Below, one piece after another: positions 51,701 to 59,688 of a DNA stretch of 64,000 nucleotides. Source of the stretch: CBDFHB01 sp965250115 (GTDB taxonomy: Bacteria > Acidobacteriota > Vicinamibacteria > Marinacidobacterales > SMYC01); assembly GCA_965250115.1 (NCBI GenBank), contig CBDFNJ010000002.1, positions 496,001-560,000 on the forward strand. Direction: 5' to 3'. Made by a program: the position numbers and the translations under genes. Positions within the stretch are counted from its first letter, which is position 1. Every line of letters starts with the position of its first letter. Under the pieces are notes generated by a model. That model was not told the origin of the DNA and made no database searches. It was given only the letters and a program-made list of their open reading frames with translations.

Positions 51701-51992
51701 CGACCGCCCCCACCGAGGACGCCGGCAGGCTGTCGGTGAGCGGCGTCCAAGTTGCGCCGCCGGAGGTGGACTTCCATAGACCCCCGGTGGCCGCGCCCAC
51801 GTAGATGATGTTGGGGTCGGCGTTCACGGCATCGATCGCGCTGATGCGGCCGCTCATGCCGGAGGGGCCGATGCTCCGCGCTTTCAAACCGGCAAGCCCG
51901 GTGATATCTGTCTGGGACCGCGTCGTGGACGCCGCGGCCAGGATGATCATGAGGAAAACCACCGAAAGGCGAGTGGAATGACCAGTGTGCAT
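48786..51992 (-). CDS. Secreted sortilin/VPS10-type BNR-repeat beta-propeller protein
   Basis: A 1068-residue exported protein. ATG 51992 has AGGAG ten bases upstream and begins a signal peptide (STRLSVVFLMIILAAASTTRS). The body has many Asp-box/BNR repeats of the form SxDGGxTW: WKSTSGGATWTPL, YKSLNGGRSWQHV, YKTTDGGKSWEKV, HVTYDGGESWKQL, LRSDDCGDTWKVV, YLSRDRGATWRFI, HRSTDMGTTWTLI, QLTRDGGGTWVNV, FKTMDYGTTWTSL. They predict one or two seven- to ten-bladed propellers. A C-terminal part (from about 760) has an Ig-like TVRMTFEDQEASAAVEVLED and helices, as in the large glycosyl-hydrolase-like proteins abundant in Acidobacteriota and Gemmatimonadota. Ligand unknown. Bases 48595-48785 downstream have no gene. 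Confidence 0.88.
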   Translation of the reverse strand: MHTGHSTRLSVVFLMIILAAASTTRSQTDITGLAGLKARSIGPSGMSGRISAIDAVNADPNIIYVGAATGGLWKSTSGGATWTPLTDSLPASSVGAVAIYQAAPELVWIGTGERNRRSSAGVGTGVYKSLNGGRSWQHVGLESTGAIDAIVLHPSNPELAYVGALGNTWKEGPERGVYKTTDGGKSWEKVLYVNETTGAGDLVMDPANPNHLIAAMWDHRRWPWFFRSGGLGSGLHVTYDGGESWKQLSAEEGLPEGELGRMGLDFARGNPKVVYAVVEAKRSVLLRSDDCGDTWKVVNDKGGYRSPIAWRPFYYAQVRVDPTNEDRVYNLHGTIHLSEDGGKNFRRIQTRVHGDHHALWVSPDGKFLIDGNDGGVYLSRDRGATWRFIENLPLGQFYHVNVDLATPFNVMGGLQDQSSWHGPSSVWHNGGIRFSDWRIIGSGDGMAVLAEPNDPRYVYTTREAGRIIRSDLQTGERKSIVPAHPQATKLRFSWNPGMAIDPHDGALYFGSQFVHRSTDMGTTWTLISSDLTTNDPEKQMADQSGGLTRDDTEAENHTTILTIAPSPVERGVLWVGTDDGNVQLTRDGGGTWVNVVERIRGVRPNSWVPHIEASKFEGGTAFVTFDDHRRGDNTPYVFKTMDYGTTWTSLVTADIEPFNFVHVIEQDPVEANLLFLGSEHGMYVSLNGGKKWHLWRHGLPRAPTRALVVHPRDHDLVIATHGRSVYILDDVGPLRALARDAAIATRPLHLFDPPVAIRYHPWLREMNDGNGTFTGENRPYGALLTYSISAEPAVRVTAKVTIEILDEAGAAIRTLEAPAKPGVNRTAWDLRHDGFRRPLVHEEGAAVQSFVRGPQVLPGCYTVRMTFEDQEASAAVEVLEDPRFQVPMAAQRERLDFIMTVGQRQEVAAEAVDRLRDARRAVGRAVKQVQANRGATAPTAQELASAGDDLEGALIVVEELFTGDAMNFYTEGGAQRIQGFRAWPGEVLPQLDYIIGDCPMCRTTFTPSREAPTEAERLHLRAAEEDLKQALERTNRIFAEKVARFRERVASGDVELFPAKEPLSIDWK

Positions 51993-52086
51993 CGTTGCCA
52001 ACTCCTTGTATGGGATTTTGGTAAATGTCTTACAGCGAGCCTGGGCGTTACCGCACGAAATTCTACACCTCACCGCGAGGTAAATG

Positions 52087-52232
52087 ACAGAGATGGCGGT
52101 CGTGAGTGTTCCGGAACGGATCTACAGGACAGTGCGGCGGCACCTTCTACGTCGGCGGCATCGGACCGAAGAGGCCGCGTTTCTGTACACGGCGACCAAT
52201 AAGGACGTCTTCAAGTACGTAGAATGGTTCCC
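52087..52232 (+). pseudogene. Possible JAB/MPN-domain protein, N-terminal fragment
   Basis: Reads EMAVVSVPERIYRTVRRHLL then RTEEAAFLYTATNKDVFKYV EWF and breaks at a family D end. The EEAAFL segment resembles the first strand/helix of JAB-type deubiquitinase-like proteins found in bacterial ThiF systems; too short for certainty. Confidence 0.35.
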
Positions 52233-52267
52233 GTTCGGGGCGCGCGGATGAATAAATAGAAGGCACA
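52233..52267 (-). repeat. Family D terminal repeat, solo
   Basis: GCGCGCGGATGAATAAATAG then AAGGCACA, truncating the preceding fragment. Confidence 0.72.
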
Positions 52268-52626
52268 CCCTCCTCTGCCCTCGACACTAATTTCAAGGGG
52301 CGGAGTGTCTCAGGGATGTTGACACGGAGGGCACGGGCATGCCCCAGCCTAGGCCACCGTGGTGACCGGCTCATCTGACACGCGGATTGATGCTACAGCC
52401 CCCTTCCCGACAGCACACTAAGATTATAATTCGGCCATGCGCTTCATTGCTCAAGATTACCGTTGGCATTGCTTCACTAGTCGTCGAGACACGGAGCTAC
52501 CGAGCCCTGGCGCGCGGTGTGCTTCGCACATTCCGATATGAGCGGGATCTCCCAGTTCGAAGCGGTGCAGTACTGGGGCCTCCGGGCGGCAAAGTCCGTG
52601 CTCCGCGACCTCCGGAGCTGACGCCC

Positions 52627-53694
52627 GTGCATCGTTGGCTCGTCTCCCCCGGCTTCGACCTCTCACTGATCATTGGTCCACCGCTTCTCGCAGTCGCTCT
52701 GGCGCTCGGGTCCCGACCGGCCGAGTTGCCAGGCTGGGGATGGCTGATCTTCGTCGTCTTCATCGATGTCGCCCACGTCTACTCTTCTCTCTACCGCACT
52801 TACTTCGATCCGACAGAGCTCTCTCGCCGACGGAGCCTGTACGTTCTGACTCCGCTCGCCTGCCTGTCGGTTGGCGTCGTGCTCTACAGTCTCGGCGAGC
52901 TGGTGTTCTGGCGCATTCTCGCCTACGTTGCCATCTTCCACTTCGTGCGACAACAGTACGGCTTCGTCATGGTCTACCGGCATCGGATGGGAGAGCGCTC
53001 GCGGTGGGACCTCTATCTCGACAAGGCGGCCATCTATGCAACCATGCTCTACCCTCTGGCCTTCTGGCACGCATACCCGGACCGGGAGTTTGCCTGGTTC
53101 GTGGACGGAGATTTCATCTACCTCCCGACCGCCATCGCGTCGTTCGCTCGATGGGCGTACGCGGCGATTCTAACCGCGTTCGTCCTTCGTCAGGCTGCCA
53201 TCCTCCTGGGCGGCAGCGTGCTCAACTGGGGGAAGATCGGCATCGTTTCATCGACGGCAGCCGTCTGGTACGTCGGGATCGTGTACTTGAACTCCGACTT
53301 CGCTTTTACCGTGACGAACGTCGTCGCGCACGGGATTCCCTATATGGCTCTCGTGTGGCTCTACGGTCGCCGCCGGTGGGGTGATTCGACGAGCTGGCTT
53401 CGACTCGCACACCGGCCCGTCGCGGCTGGTCTCTTTGTCGCCCCTTTGCTGGCCCTCGCTTACGTGGAAGAAGGCCTGTGGGATTCGCTCGTCTGGCACG
53501 AGCACGGAAACTTCTTCGGAGGCCTCGGTGGCCTGGACCCACCCGGTGCAGCACTCACTCTGATCGTGCCGCTCTTGACCATCCCCCAGGCAACCCACTA
53601 CATCCTGGATGCCTGGATCTGGAAGTTCGACGGGTCGAATCCGGGGCTTGAGCGCTACTTGTTCGGCGATTCCCGCGCGAGTACGAAAGTGTGA
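52627..53694 (+). CDS. Polytopic membrane protein of unknown function
   Basis: About 355 residues with roughly nine hydrophobic segments (for example DLSLIIGPPLLAVALALG, WGWLIFVVFIDVAHVYSSLY, YVLTPLACLSVGVVLYSLG, AGLFVAPLLALAYVEEG, ALTLIVPLLTIPQATHYILD). Conserved-looking histidines lie in DVAHVYS, IFHFVRQQYGF, VVAHGIPYMALVW and QATHYILDAWIWK, which could be metal or heme ligands. I prefer GTG 52627 (VHRWLVSPGF); the frame is open from TTG 52387 but that stretch looks non-coding. Family not recognised; related proteins are seen in acidobacteria and myxobacteria. Confidence 0.65.
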   Translation: MHRWLVSPGFDLSLIIGPPLLAVALALGSRPAELPGWGWLIFVVFIDVAHVYSSLYRTYFDPTELSRRRSLYVLTPLACLSVGVVLYSLGELVFWRILAYVAIFHFVRQQYGFVMVYRHRMGERSRWDLYLDKAAIYATMLYPLAFWHAYPDREFAWFVDGDFIYLPTAIASFARWAYAAILTAFVLRQAAILLGGSVLNWGKIGIVSSTAAVWYVGIVYLNSDFAFTVTNVVAHGIPYMALVWLYGRRRWGDSTSWLRLAHRPVAAGLFVAPLLALAYVEEGLWDSLVWHEHGNFFGGLGGLDPPGAALTLIVPLLTIPQATHYILDAWIWKFDGSNPGLERYLFGDSRASTKV

Positions 53695-53858
53695 CGCGTA
53701 GCGAGCGTTAGCGGTCTCGTTGAAGCCCCCCTTTCGAGGCGACTAACCTCAGAGCGAAATAAACTATCGACTGGTCAACGAACGCATGCATTTGGGTAAA
53801 TGGGCGACTGGCTCTCTTTTTCTCGAGCGGAGGAATCGGTGACCGCATCGAGAGAACC

Positions 53859-53912
53859 CGTCCTGTGCCAAAACTCGCCCCTCTTGAAATAGACCACAAA
53901 TCAGCAGCTTAG
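53859..53912 (+). repeat. Family B end in front of the DUF2924/recombinase module
   Basis: CGTCCTGTGCCAAAACTCGC to AATCAGCAGCTTAGACGCCC. The same joint precedes the two partial module copies. Bases 53695-53858 have no gene. Confidence 0.7.
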
Positions 53913-54029
53913 ACGCCCTTGGAATCCGCCGACCCTTGGGCTGCGGGGCGAGCTGCGGGCAGTGAGCTTCGCACCCGGAAGTCCCGCATTAGACTGGACT
54001 TTATCGAGCACAAGAGCGAACGTTCGGTG

Positions 54030-54467
54030 ATGCCGCAGGATACAGGGGTTGGCCGGAACGTCGTTTTGGACGGTTTGGACTTCGCCAGCTTACGGCGGGT
54101 CTGGGCGCAGGCCTTCGGGGCTGCTCCCCCAAGCTCGCTCTCTCGCGTTTTCATGCGCCGCGTTCTTGCGTACGAACGCCAGTGCCGGACTCATGGCTGG
54201 CATTCGGCCACAACCCGGCGCGCTCTGGCTGCCATGGCGAACGAGACACCAGGCAACGGCGCCGCCGCTCCCGCAGGGTCCGTTTCTGCCGGCACCCATC
54301 TCGTCCGCGAGTGGAATGGCCGGACCTACCAGGTCGAGGTACTCGACAACGGCTATCGGTTCGATGGCAAAACCTATCCGTCCCTCACTACCATCGCAAA
54401 GCGAATCACCGGCACCCACTGGTCAGGACCACGCTTTTTCGGTCTGACGCCCAAGCGCAAGGCCTAA
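54030..54467 (+). CDS. DUF2924 family protein
   Basis: A 145-residue protein that habitually precedes a large serine recombinase. It has a helical N-terminal half (LDFASLRRVWAQAFGAAPPS, FMRRVLAYERQCRTHGWHSA) and a C-terminal ASCH/SH3-like part REWNGRTYQVEVLDNGYRFD, GKTYPSLTTIAKRITGTHWSGPRFFGL. ATG 54030 is chosen because the same start is kept in the two partial copies; the open frame reaches 53919. Its stop is one base before the recombinase start. A DNA-binding accessory role is inferred from linkage only. Confidence 0.82.
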   Translation: MPQDTGVGRNVVLDGLDFASLRRVWAQAFGAAPPSSLSRVFMRRVLAYERQCRTHGWHSATTRRALAAMANETPGNGAAAPAGSVSAGTHLVREWNGRTYQVEVLDNGYRFDGKTYPSLTTIAKRITGTHWSGPRFFGLTPKRKA

Positions 54468-54468
54468 C

Positions 54469-56130
54469 ATGAAGAAGATCCGCTGTGCCATCTATACGCG
54501 AAAGAGTGCGGAAGAGGGTCTCGACCAGGAGTTCAACTCCCTCGATGCGCAGCGAGAAGCCTGCGCCGCGTATGTCGCGAGCCAGAAAGCGGAGGGCTGG
54601 GTGCTGCTGCCAACCGTCTACGAAGACGGAGGAATCTCGGGAGGAACCCTGGAGCGCCCGGGCCTGCAGCGCTTGCTCGCCGACATCGATGCCGGTCTCG
54701 TCGAGCAGATCGTGGTCTACAAGGTCGACCGGCTGACCCGTTCCCTCTCCGACTTTGCGAAGCTCGTCGAACGGCTCGAGGCGGCCGGCGCGGTTTTCGT
54801 CTCGGTGACCCAGTCCTTCAACACCGCGACCAGCATGGGACGACTGACGCTGCATATGCTGCTGTCCTTCGCACAATTCGAACGCGAGGTCACGGCCGAG
54901 CGGATCCGCGATAAGGTCGCTGCCTCCAAGCGCAAGGGACTATGGATGGGCGGCCGTGTACCGCTCGGCTATGAGAAGGACGAGCGCACGCTGCGCATCA
55001 ACGAGGCTGAGGCCGAAACGGTCCGGACGCTCTATGCGCTGTACGGGAAGCACGGAACGCTCCGGCAGGTGAAGGTCGAGGCGGACCGTCTGAGACTGCG
55101 CACCAAGCAACGCTTCGCCGCGGATGGAACCCGGACAGGCGGGCTGCCGTTCCGTCGCGGACACCTCCACTGCCTGCTGACCAATCCTCTCTACGCCGGC
55201 CGCATCCGGCACCAGAGGCGTGTCTACGAGGGCCAGCATCCATCGATCATTGCTCCGGAGCTCTGGGACGCGGTCCAAACGCAGCTGCAGGCAGGGGCTG
55301 CCAAACCAAGGAGACGCACGACGAAGGGCCGTGCAGCCCGTTCCCCACTGGCAGGCAAGCTCTTCGATGAGACCGGGGACCGGCTGACGCCGAGCCACAC
55401 CAAAAAGAAAAACGGGCAACGGCTCCGCTACTACGTCTCCCGGCGCCTCATCCAGCACAGTGGCCAAAAGGACCTCTCCGGCTGGCGACTGCCCGCCCCG
55501 ATGCTGGAACAGACCGTCGTGCATCTCATCCGACAGCATGTGGAGACCACGACCTTCTCGGCCTCGTTGATCCACACTCCGACGATGCAAGAGCTCGCCT
55601 CGGTGCGTCGCTTTTTAGACGGGCTGTGTTCCGTTAGTAATGATGATAGTGCCGCGGTAGCCCCCCTGCTCCGTCTTATCCGGCGGGTCGACATCAGCCC
55701 CGGCTCTGTGTCCATCCTGCTCGACCGCAATACGTTCGCTGCTTGCCTCTCTATGGGGCCCGAGCGCATTCGCGAGGATGCACTCCGCATCCTCGCACCG
55801 TTCCGCTTGCGTCGACGCGGCGTCGAGACCAAGCTCGTTCTGGGCAACCCCACGAAATCCGTCGATCGCACACTCCTGCGCAATATCAGAAACGCCCTCT
55901 CCTGGCTCGACCGAATCAAAGCAGGCAAAACCTATGAGGAGATTGCAACCGAAGACGCCATCCCAACGGACCGCGTGCGCAAGGCAATCCGCTATGCCTT
56001 CCTGGCACCCGACATCGTCCGCGCCATTGTCGAAGGTCGCCAGCCCGTTGGGCTGACCTCGAGCTACCTCTTGCATCATCCGCTTCCCGACGATTGGGAG
56101 AAACAGCGAGTGCTCGTCGCAACGCTGTGA
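54469..56130 (+). CDS. Large serine recombinase
   Basis: Site-specific DNA recombinase of 553 residues. N-terminal resolvase domain: RCAIYTRKSAEEGLDQEFNS with the nucleophile Ser 13, VYEDGGISGGTLERPGLQRL, YKVDRLTRSLSDFAKLVERL and FAQFEREVTAERIRDKVAAS. Recombinase domain from about residue 160 (PLGYEKDERTLRINEAEAET, LLTNPLYAGRIRHQ), then a basic region and a C-terminal helix-turn-helix-like TYEEIATEDAIPTDRVRKAI. The usual zinc-ribbon cysteines are not obvious. With DUF2924 it forms a mobile module common in proteobacteria. Confidence 0.93.
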   Translation: MKKIRCAIYTRKSAEEGLDQEFNSLDAQREACAAYVASQKAEGWVLLPTVYEDGGISGGTLERPGLQRLLADIDAGLVEQIVVYKVDRLTRSLSDFAKLVERLEAAGAVFVSVTQSFNTATSMGRLTLHMLLSFAQFEREVTAERIRDKVAASKRKGLWMGGRVPLGYEKDERTLRINEAEAETVRTLYALYGKHGTLRQVKVEADRLRLRTKQRFAADGTRTGGLPFRRGHLHCLLTNPLYAGRIRHQRRVYEGQHPSIIAPELWDAVQTQLQAGAAKPRRRTTKGRAARSPLAGKLFDETGDRLTPSHTKKKNGQRLRYYVSRRLIQHSGQKDLSGWRLPAPMLEQTVVHLIRQHVETTTFSASLIHTPTMQELASVRRFLDGLCSVSNDDSAAVAPLLRLIRRVDISPGSVSILLDRNTFAACLSMGPERIREDALRILAPFRLRRRGVETKLVLGNPTKSVDRTLLRNIRNALSWLDRIKAGKTYEEIATEDAIPTDRVRKAIRYAFLAPDIVRAIVEGRQPVGLTSSYLLHHPLPDDWEKQRVLVATL

Positions 56131-57147
56131 GCCTGCAAGCGCCCACTTCGTGAATGGCCTCGGTTAGCAGCAAGCTGCTCTCCGACACGGGCCTCCACCA
56201 ATCAGCCTCAAACTGGCCCAAATTCCCTGTCATGGTTTCCAGACTCGGATAGCTCCTTGTACTCGACCGTCTGCGGAGTCATCTTCGTTTCCTCCGTAAA
56301 ACTCCGCTGGATGAATTCGAGGTTTGGCCAATTCGAATTCCGCTATTCGCCTTCTCCTCAGGCGCGATCTAGGCGTTGAGCGTCTTCTCATTGTCTGCAC
56401 GATTAAGCGCAAAAACGGCACGATAAGCCCAAAAATCGCCCCAAATTGCACGCTAAGGGCCTGTTTTGCGCTCTTTCTGATCGTTTCCAGCCAAGAATCG
56501 GAAGCTCCACTCGAGCCTCCCGACTGCGATAGCCGGAAAGATGTTCCCGTCGACGAACATTCGCTGATGAAACGTAAAGCCTTTTTCGACAATGAGTAAC
56601 GGTCGGAGCCGCCTCCGGAGGGTTTACGACACGGCCCTCTTTCAAGCGTCCAGGAGGTTGAGATTGCCGTACAAGAAATTTGATTGAAGCAAATTCGATT
56701 CCGGCTCGGAACGAGCACCCGTCGATGAGATGTGCGGGGACCAGCACGTGGTGGCTTCCTTTAAGTCACTGTACAAAAACAGGATAGAACGCTGTGGGCA
56801 TCAGGGCTTCTCTGAGTTTTCGCTACATTGCCCCAACCACGCGCACGGCCAAAATTCGATCATGACTCCCAAAATTGCCAAAATGCCTTTTGCCGAGACC
56901 GGATGGCTCGAGACTGCACCATCCGCCACCCAGTCTGGCCAATTGTGGCACTGCAGAGACGGGTGAGATTTTCCGCGCGGTTGGCGGGGTTTTGCAGGAT
57001 CAGGTGTCACCAGAGACGCGCTAGAAGGGCTGAACGGGCCTCATTTTCTGCATTCGTCTCTAATCCCGATTTTCGAGTGCCACGTTTGCGCCAAATAGGA
57101 GAATGGGCGCTGACCGGGGCCGTGCGGCAGCGGAAAAGAGGCCACCC
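56131..57147. other. About 1 kb without a supported gene
   Basis: Downstream of the recombinase. Only short frames, several recurring AT-rich words such as CCCAAAATTGCC and GGCCAATT. It may be the non-coding tail or attachment region of the module. The 91-codon frame at 56324-56599 has no family support. Confidence 0.4.
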
Positions 57148-57412
57148 GAGAGGCCCAGAATCGAGGCCGGGGCTACCGAGGCATAGCGGGCTAGCACGTT
57201 CTGGTCCAGGTGCGGCCCGGGCCTGGATCCAGGTCTCCGCCCGGGAGCGTGGTATCCCGTTGCTGGATGGTGTTTTCCCTGCGCGTACGGGGAACCCGAA
57301 TCGCCGACATCGCCTCCGACCCGCCCCAGATCTGGGGCTCGCCACGGGGCGATGACGATCGAAACGGCCCGGAGCGCCAGTCTTGAGTTCGTTCGTATTT
57401 TTGGACACGACG
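57148..57412 (+). repeat. Family C long end repeat (265 bp), complete
   Basis: GAGAGGCCCAGAATCGAGGC to TTTTTGGACACGACG. Partial copies are at 58820-59039, and an interrupted copy is split into 60888-60987 and 62448-62620. Confidence 0.72.
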
Positions 57413-57721
57413 GGCTGGTGCCAGCACTCCCCATGTCCCGACCACTCGGGGTTCCAGGGTCAGAAAAATGGCGCGGAGATTGTCGGCGAGGTGAAACTCG
57501 ATGGCCGGACCGGGGTTCGTCCCGAAGTGGCTCAGGAGGAACGCCCACGTCGCTCCAAAGAGAACCAGCTGGCCTGACAAACCGCGCAATCAACGCTGGA
57601 TCGACTTTTTGCGGAGCACAACCGTCCGAGAGCTATATGACCGCTTCGGCTACCCGTTTGCCGCGCCTGCGAATTGGATCTTCGCCCGGCGCTTTGGCGT
57701 TTCGCCGGAGAAGTTTGACCG
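57413..57721 (-). other. Unassigned coding-like fragment
   Basis: The minus strand reads LSGQLVLFGATWAFLLSHFG then PGPAIEFHLADNLRAIFLTL, with a plausible membrane segment, but neither end is a natural gene end. Both flanks are element termini. Confidence 0.3.
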
Positions 57722-57991
57722 CGTCCTGTGCCAAAACTCGGCCCTCTTGAAATAGACCACAAATCAGCAGCTTAGACGCCCTTGGAATCCGCCGACGCTT
57801 GGGCTGCGGGGCGAGCTACGGGCGGTGAGCTTCGCACCCGGAAATCCCTCATTAGACTGGACTTTATCGAGCAGAAGAGCGAACGTTCGGTGATGCCGCA
57901 GGACACAGGGGTTGGCCGGAACGTCGTTTTGGACGGTTTGGACTTCGCCAGCTTACGGCGGGTCTGGGAGCAAACCTTTGGGGCTACTCCG
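57722..57991 (+). repeat. Family B end joined to a truncated DUF2924 module, second partial copy
   Basis: CGTCCTGTGCCAAAACTCGG, the same leader, then MPQDTGVGRNVVLDGLDFAS, LRRVWEQTFGATP, ending at the next family B element. Confidence 0.72.
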
Positions 57992-58819
57992 CGTCCTGTG
58001 CCAAAACTCGGCCCTTTTGAAATAGGCCATAAATCAGCCACTTAGAGTCTGTGTTTTGCGACTAGGTCAAGGGCCGTGGGCTTTACAATCGTCTGGCCCG
58101 AGGGTGTTATCTTCGGATCCATCATGACGTACCATGTGCAATTCTTACTGCTCGTTCTGGCTGGGTCAACCGCCAGCAGCAGGACGTGGTTGACTACCTG
58201 CGAGAGGAGAACCGTGTGCTCCGAGCCGGGTTCGGGGCAAACGTCTCAGGCTCTCTGACGACGACCGGCGCAGGCTCGCCGTCAAGGCCCAGGCCTTGGG
58301 CCGCTGGGTGCTGGCCGAGATTGCGTCCGTTGCCACACCCGCTACGCTGTTGCGCTGGTACCGCTACCTCATCGCAGCCAAGTACGATGGCACCAAGAAC
58401 CGGAGTCCAGGCCGACCTCCCACGGCGAAGGACGTCCGTGAGCTCATGGTACGTGTGGCGCGGGAGAACCTGACATGGGGATATCCGCGCCTGCAGGGCG
58501 CACTCAAGAACCTCGGATATGAACTCGGACGCAACACCATCAAGGGGGCCCTCGCCGAGCACGGTATCGCGCCTGCCCCGGAGCGGAGCAAGAGTATGCC
58601 GTGGAGCACCTTCATCAAGGCTCATGGGGGCGCTATCGCTGCGACAGATTCAGGAACACGCTTGGATATTCGCCCTCGCCTAGGTGGTCTTCTGCATGGT
58701 GACGACCCGTCCGCCCAAGACGATTGTAGAGCCTGCGGCCCTTGGCACGGTCGCAAACACAGACACTAAGCTGCTGATTTATGGCCTATTTCAAAAGGGC
58801 CGAGTTTTGGCACAGGACG
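57992..58819 (+). mobile_element. Family B IS481-like element with about 105-bp terminal repeats, decayed
   Basis: An 828-bp element. The left arm from CGTCCTGTGCCAAAACTCGG to TTTACAATCGTCT and the inverted right arm agree over roughly 105 bases with few changes. Inside is a frameshifted integrase gene shorter than a full transposase. It looks like the best preserved source of all the solo family B ends. Confidence 0.75.
58122..58740 (+). pseudogene. IS481-like integrase-core transposase, frameshifted and truncated
   Basis: The N terminus in one frame gives VVDYLREENRVLRAGFGANV; then LRWYRYLIAAKYDGTKNRSP, GRPPTAKDVRELMVRVAREN LTWGYPRLQGALKNLGYELG and GIAPAPERSKSMPWSTFIKA in another. The DDE catalytic core that should follow is missing. 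Confidence 0.8.
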
Positions 58820-59039
58820 AGCACGTTCTGGTCCATGTGCGGCCCGGGCCTGGATCCAGGTCTCCGCCCGGGAGCGTGGCATCCCGTTGCTGGACCGTGT
58901 TTTCCCTGCGCGTACGGGGAACCCGAATCGCCGACATCGCCTCCGACACGCCCCAGATCTGGGGCTCGCCATGGGTCGATGACGATCGAAACGGCCCGGC
59001 GCGCCAGTCTTGAGTTCGTTTGTGTTTTTGGACAGGGCG
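58820..59039 (+). repeat. Family C long end repeat, partial
   Basis: GAGCACGTTCTGGTCCATGT to TTTTTGGACAGGGCG; lacks the first about 45 bases of the repeat at 57148. Confidence 0.7.
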
Positions 59040-59147
59040 CGGAAAGGCGTTGAGGGACTTCTATCAGAAGCTGTTCGGTTGGAAGATCTGTCCTTCACTT
59101 TGTCTATTCATGAGTCTCAAGTCCTCGCCTACTCGCTCCAACGGACC

Positions 59148-59688
59148 CTAGTTCCCGAGCTCGTCAGAAGGTGGGACACCAACTGGTCGAGCATCATGCC
59201 CCTCCCCCGCACTCTCCACAGCGCTTGCGGATTCATCGGGCCGTGGCGGTAGTGCTCGCGACGGTGCAGACGGCGCCTCTTTCTCCGGGGAAGATTCCTT
59301 GGCTTCGTCATAAGGAAGTCTGGGAGCCTTTGGTACATACGGCACAAGACCTTCCATCACTTGACGATAGAAGCGTTCCACACCGTCCGCAATACCAGCG
59401 AGGACATGTACACCAGTCCGCCCACGTTTGGTCGCCAAGCCCTTAGTCCAGCTGAGTATAAAGACACGAGGCTGCACGTCTCCGGGGATCGCCACTCGAT
59501 CAGAACTCACCATGAGCGGCATGTGCCCGTCTTGAAGGGCGTCAACCAACGCTTCTGAGTACAGCCCCCGTTTATTCCAATCCACACGCACGCGCAACCC
59601 GTGGAGGAGGTCGTCGGTGTCAAGCTGCCGCAGCAGCCAGGTAAGCCGAGTCTTCGTTCTACCTTCCCTCGGCGCCGGGAAACTGACC
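59148..59688 (-). CDS. Hypothetical protein, 5'-truncated by IS1-like copy 5
   Basis: About 180 codons, not recognised. The folded part reads REGRTKTRLTWLLRQLDTDD, LLHGLRVRVDWNKRGLYSEA, VSSDRVAIPGDVQPRVFILS and the tail is Pro/Ser/Glu-rich and probably disordered. The visible MAEAP start is encoded by the element terminus, so the true N terminus is lost. Confidence 0.45.
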
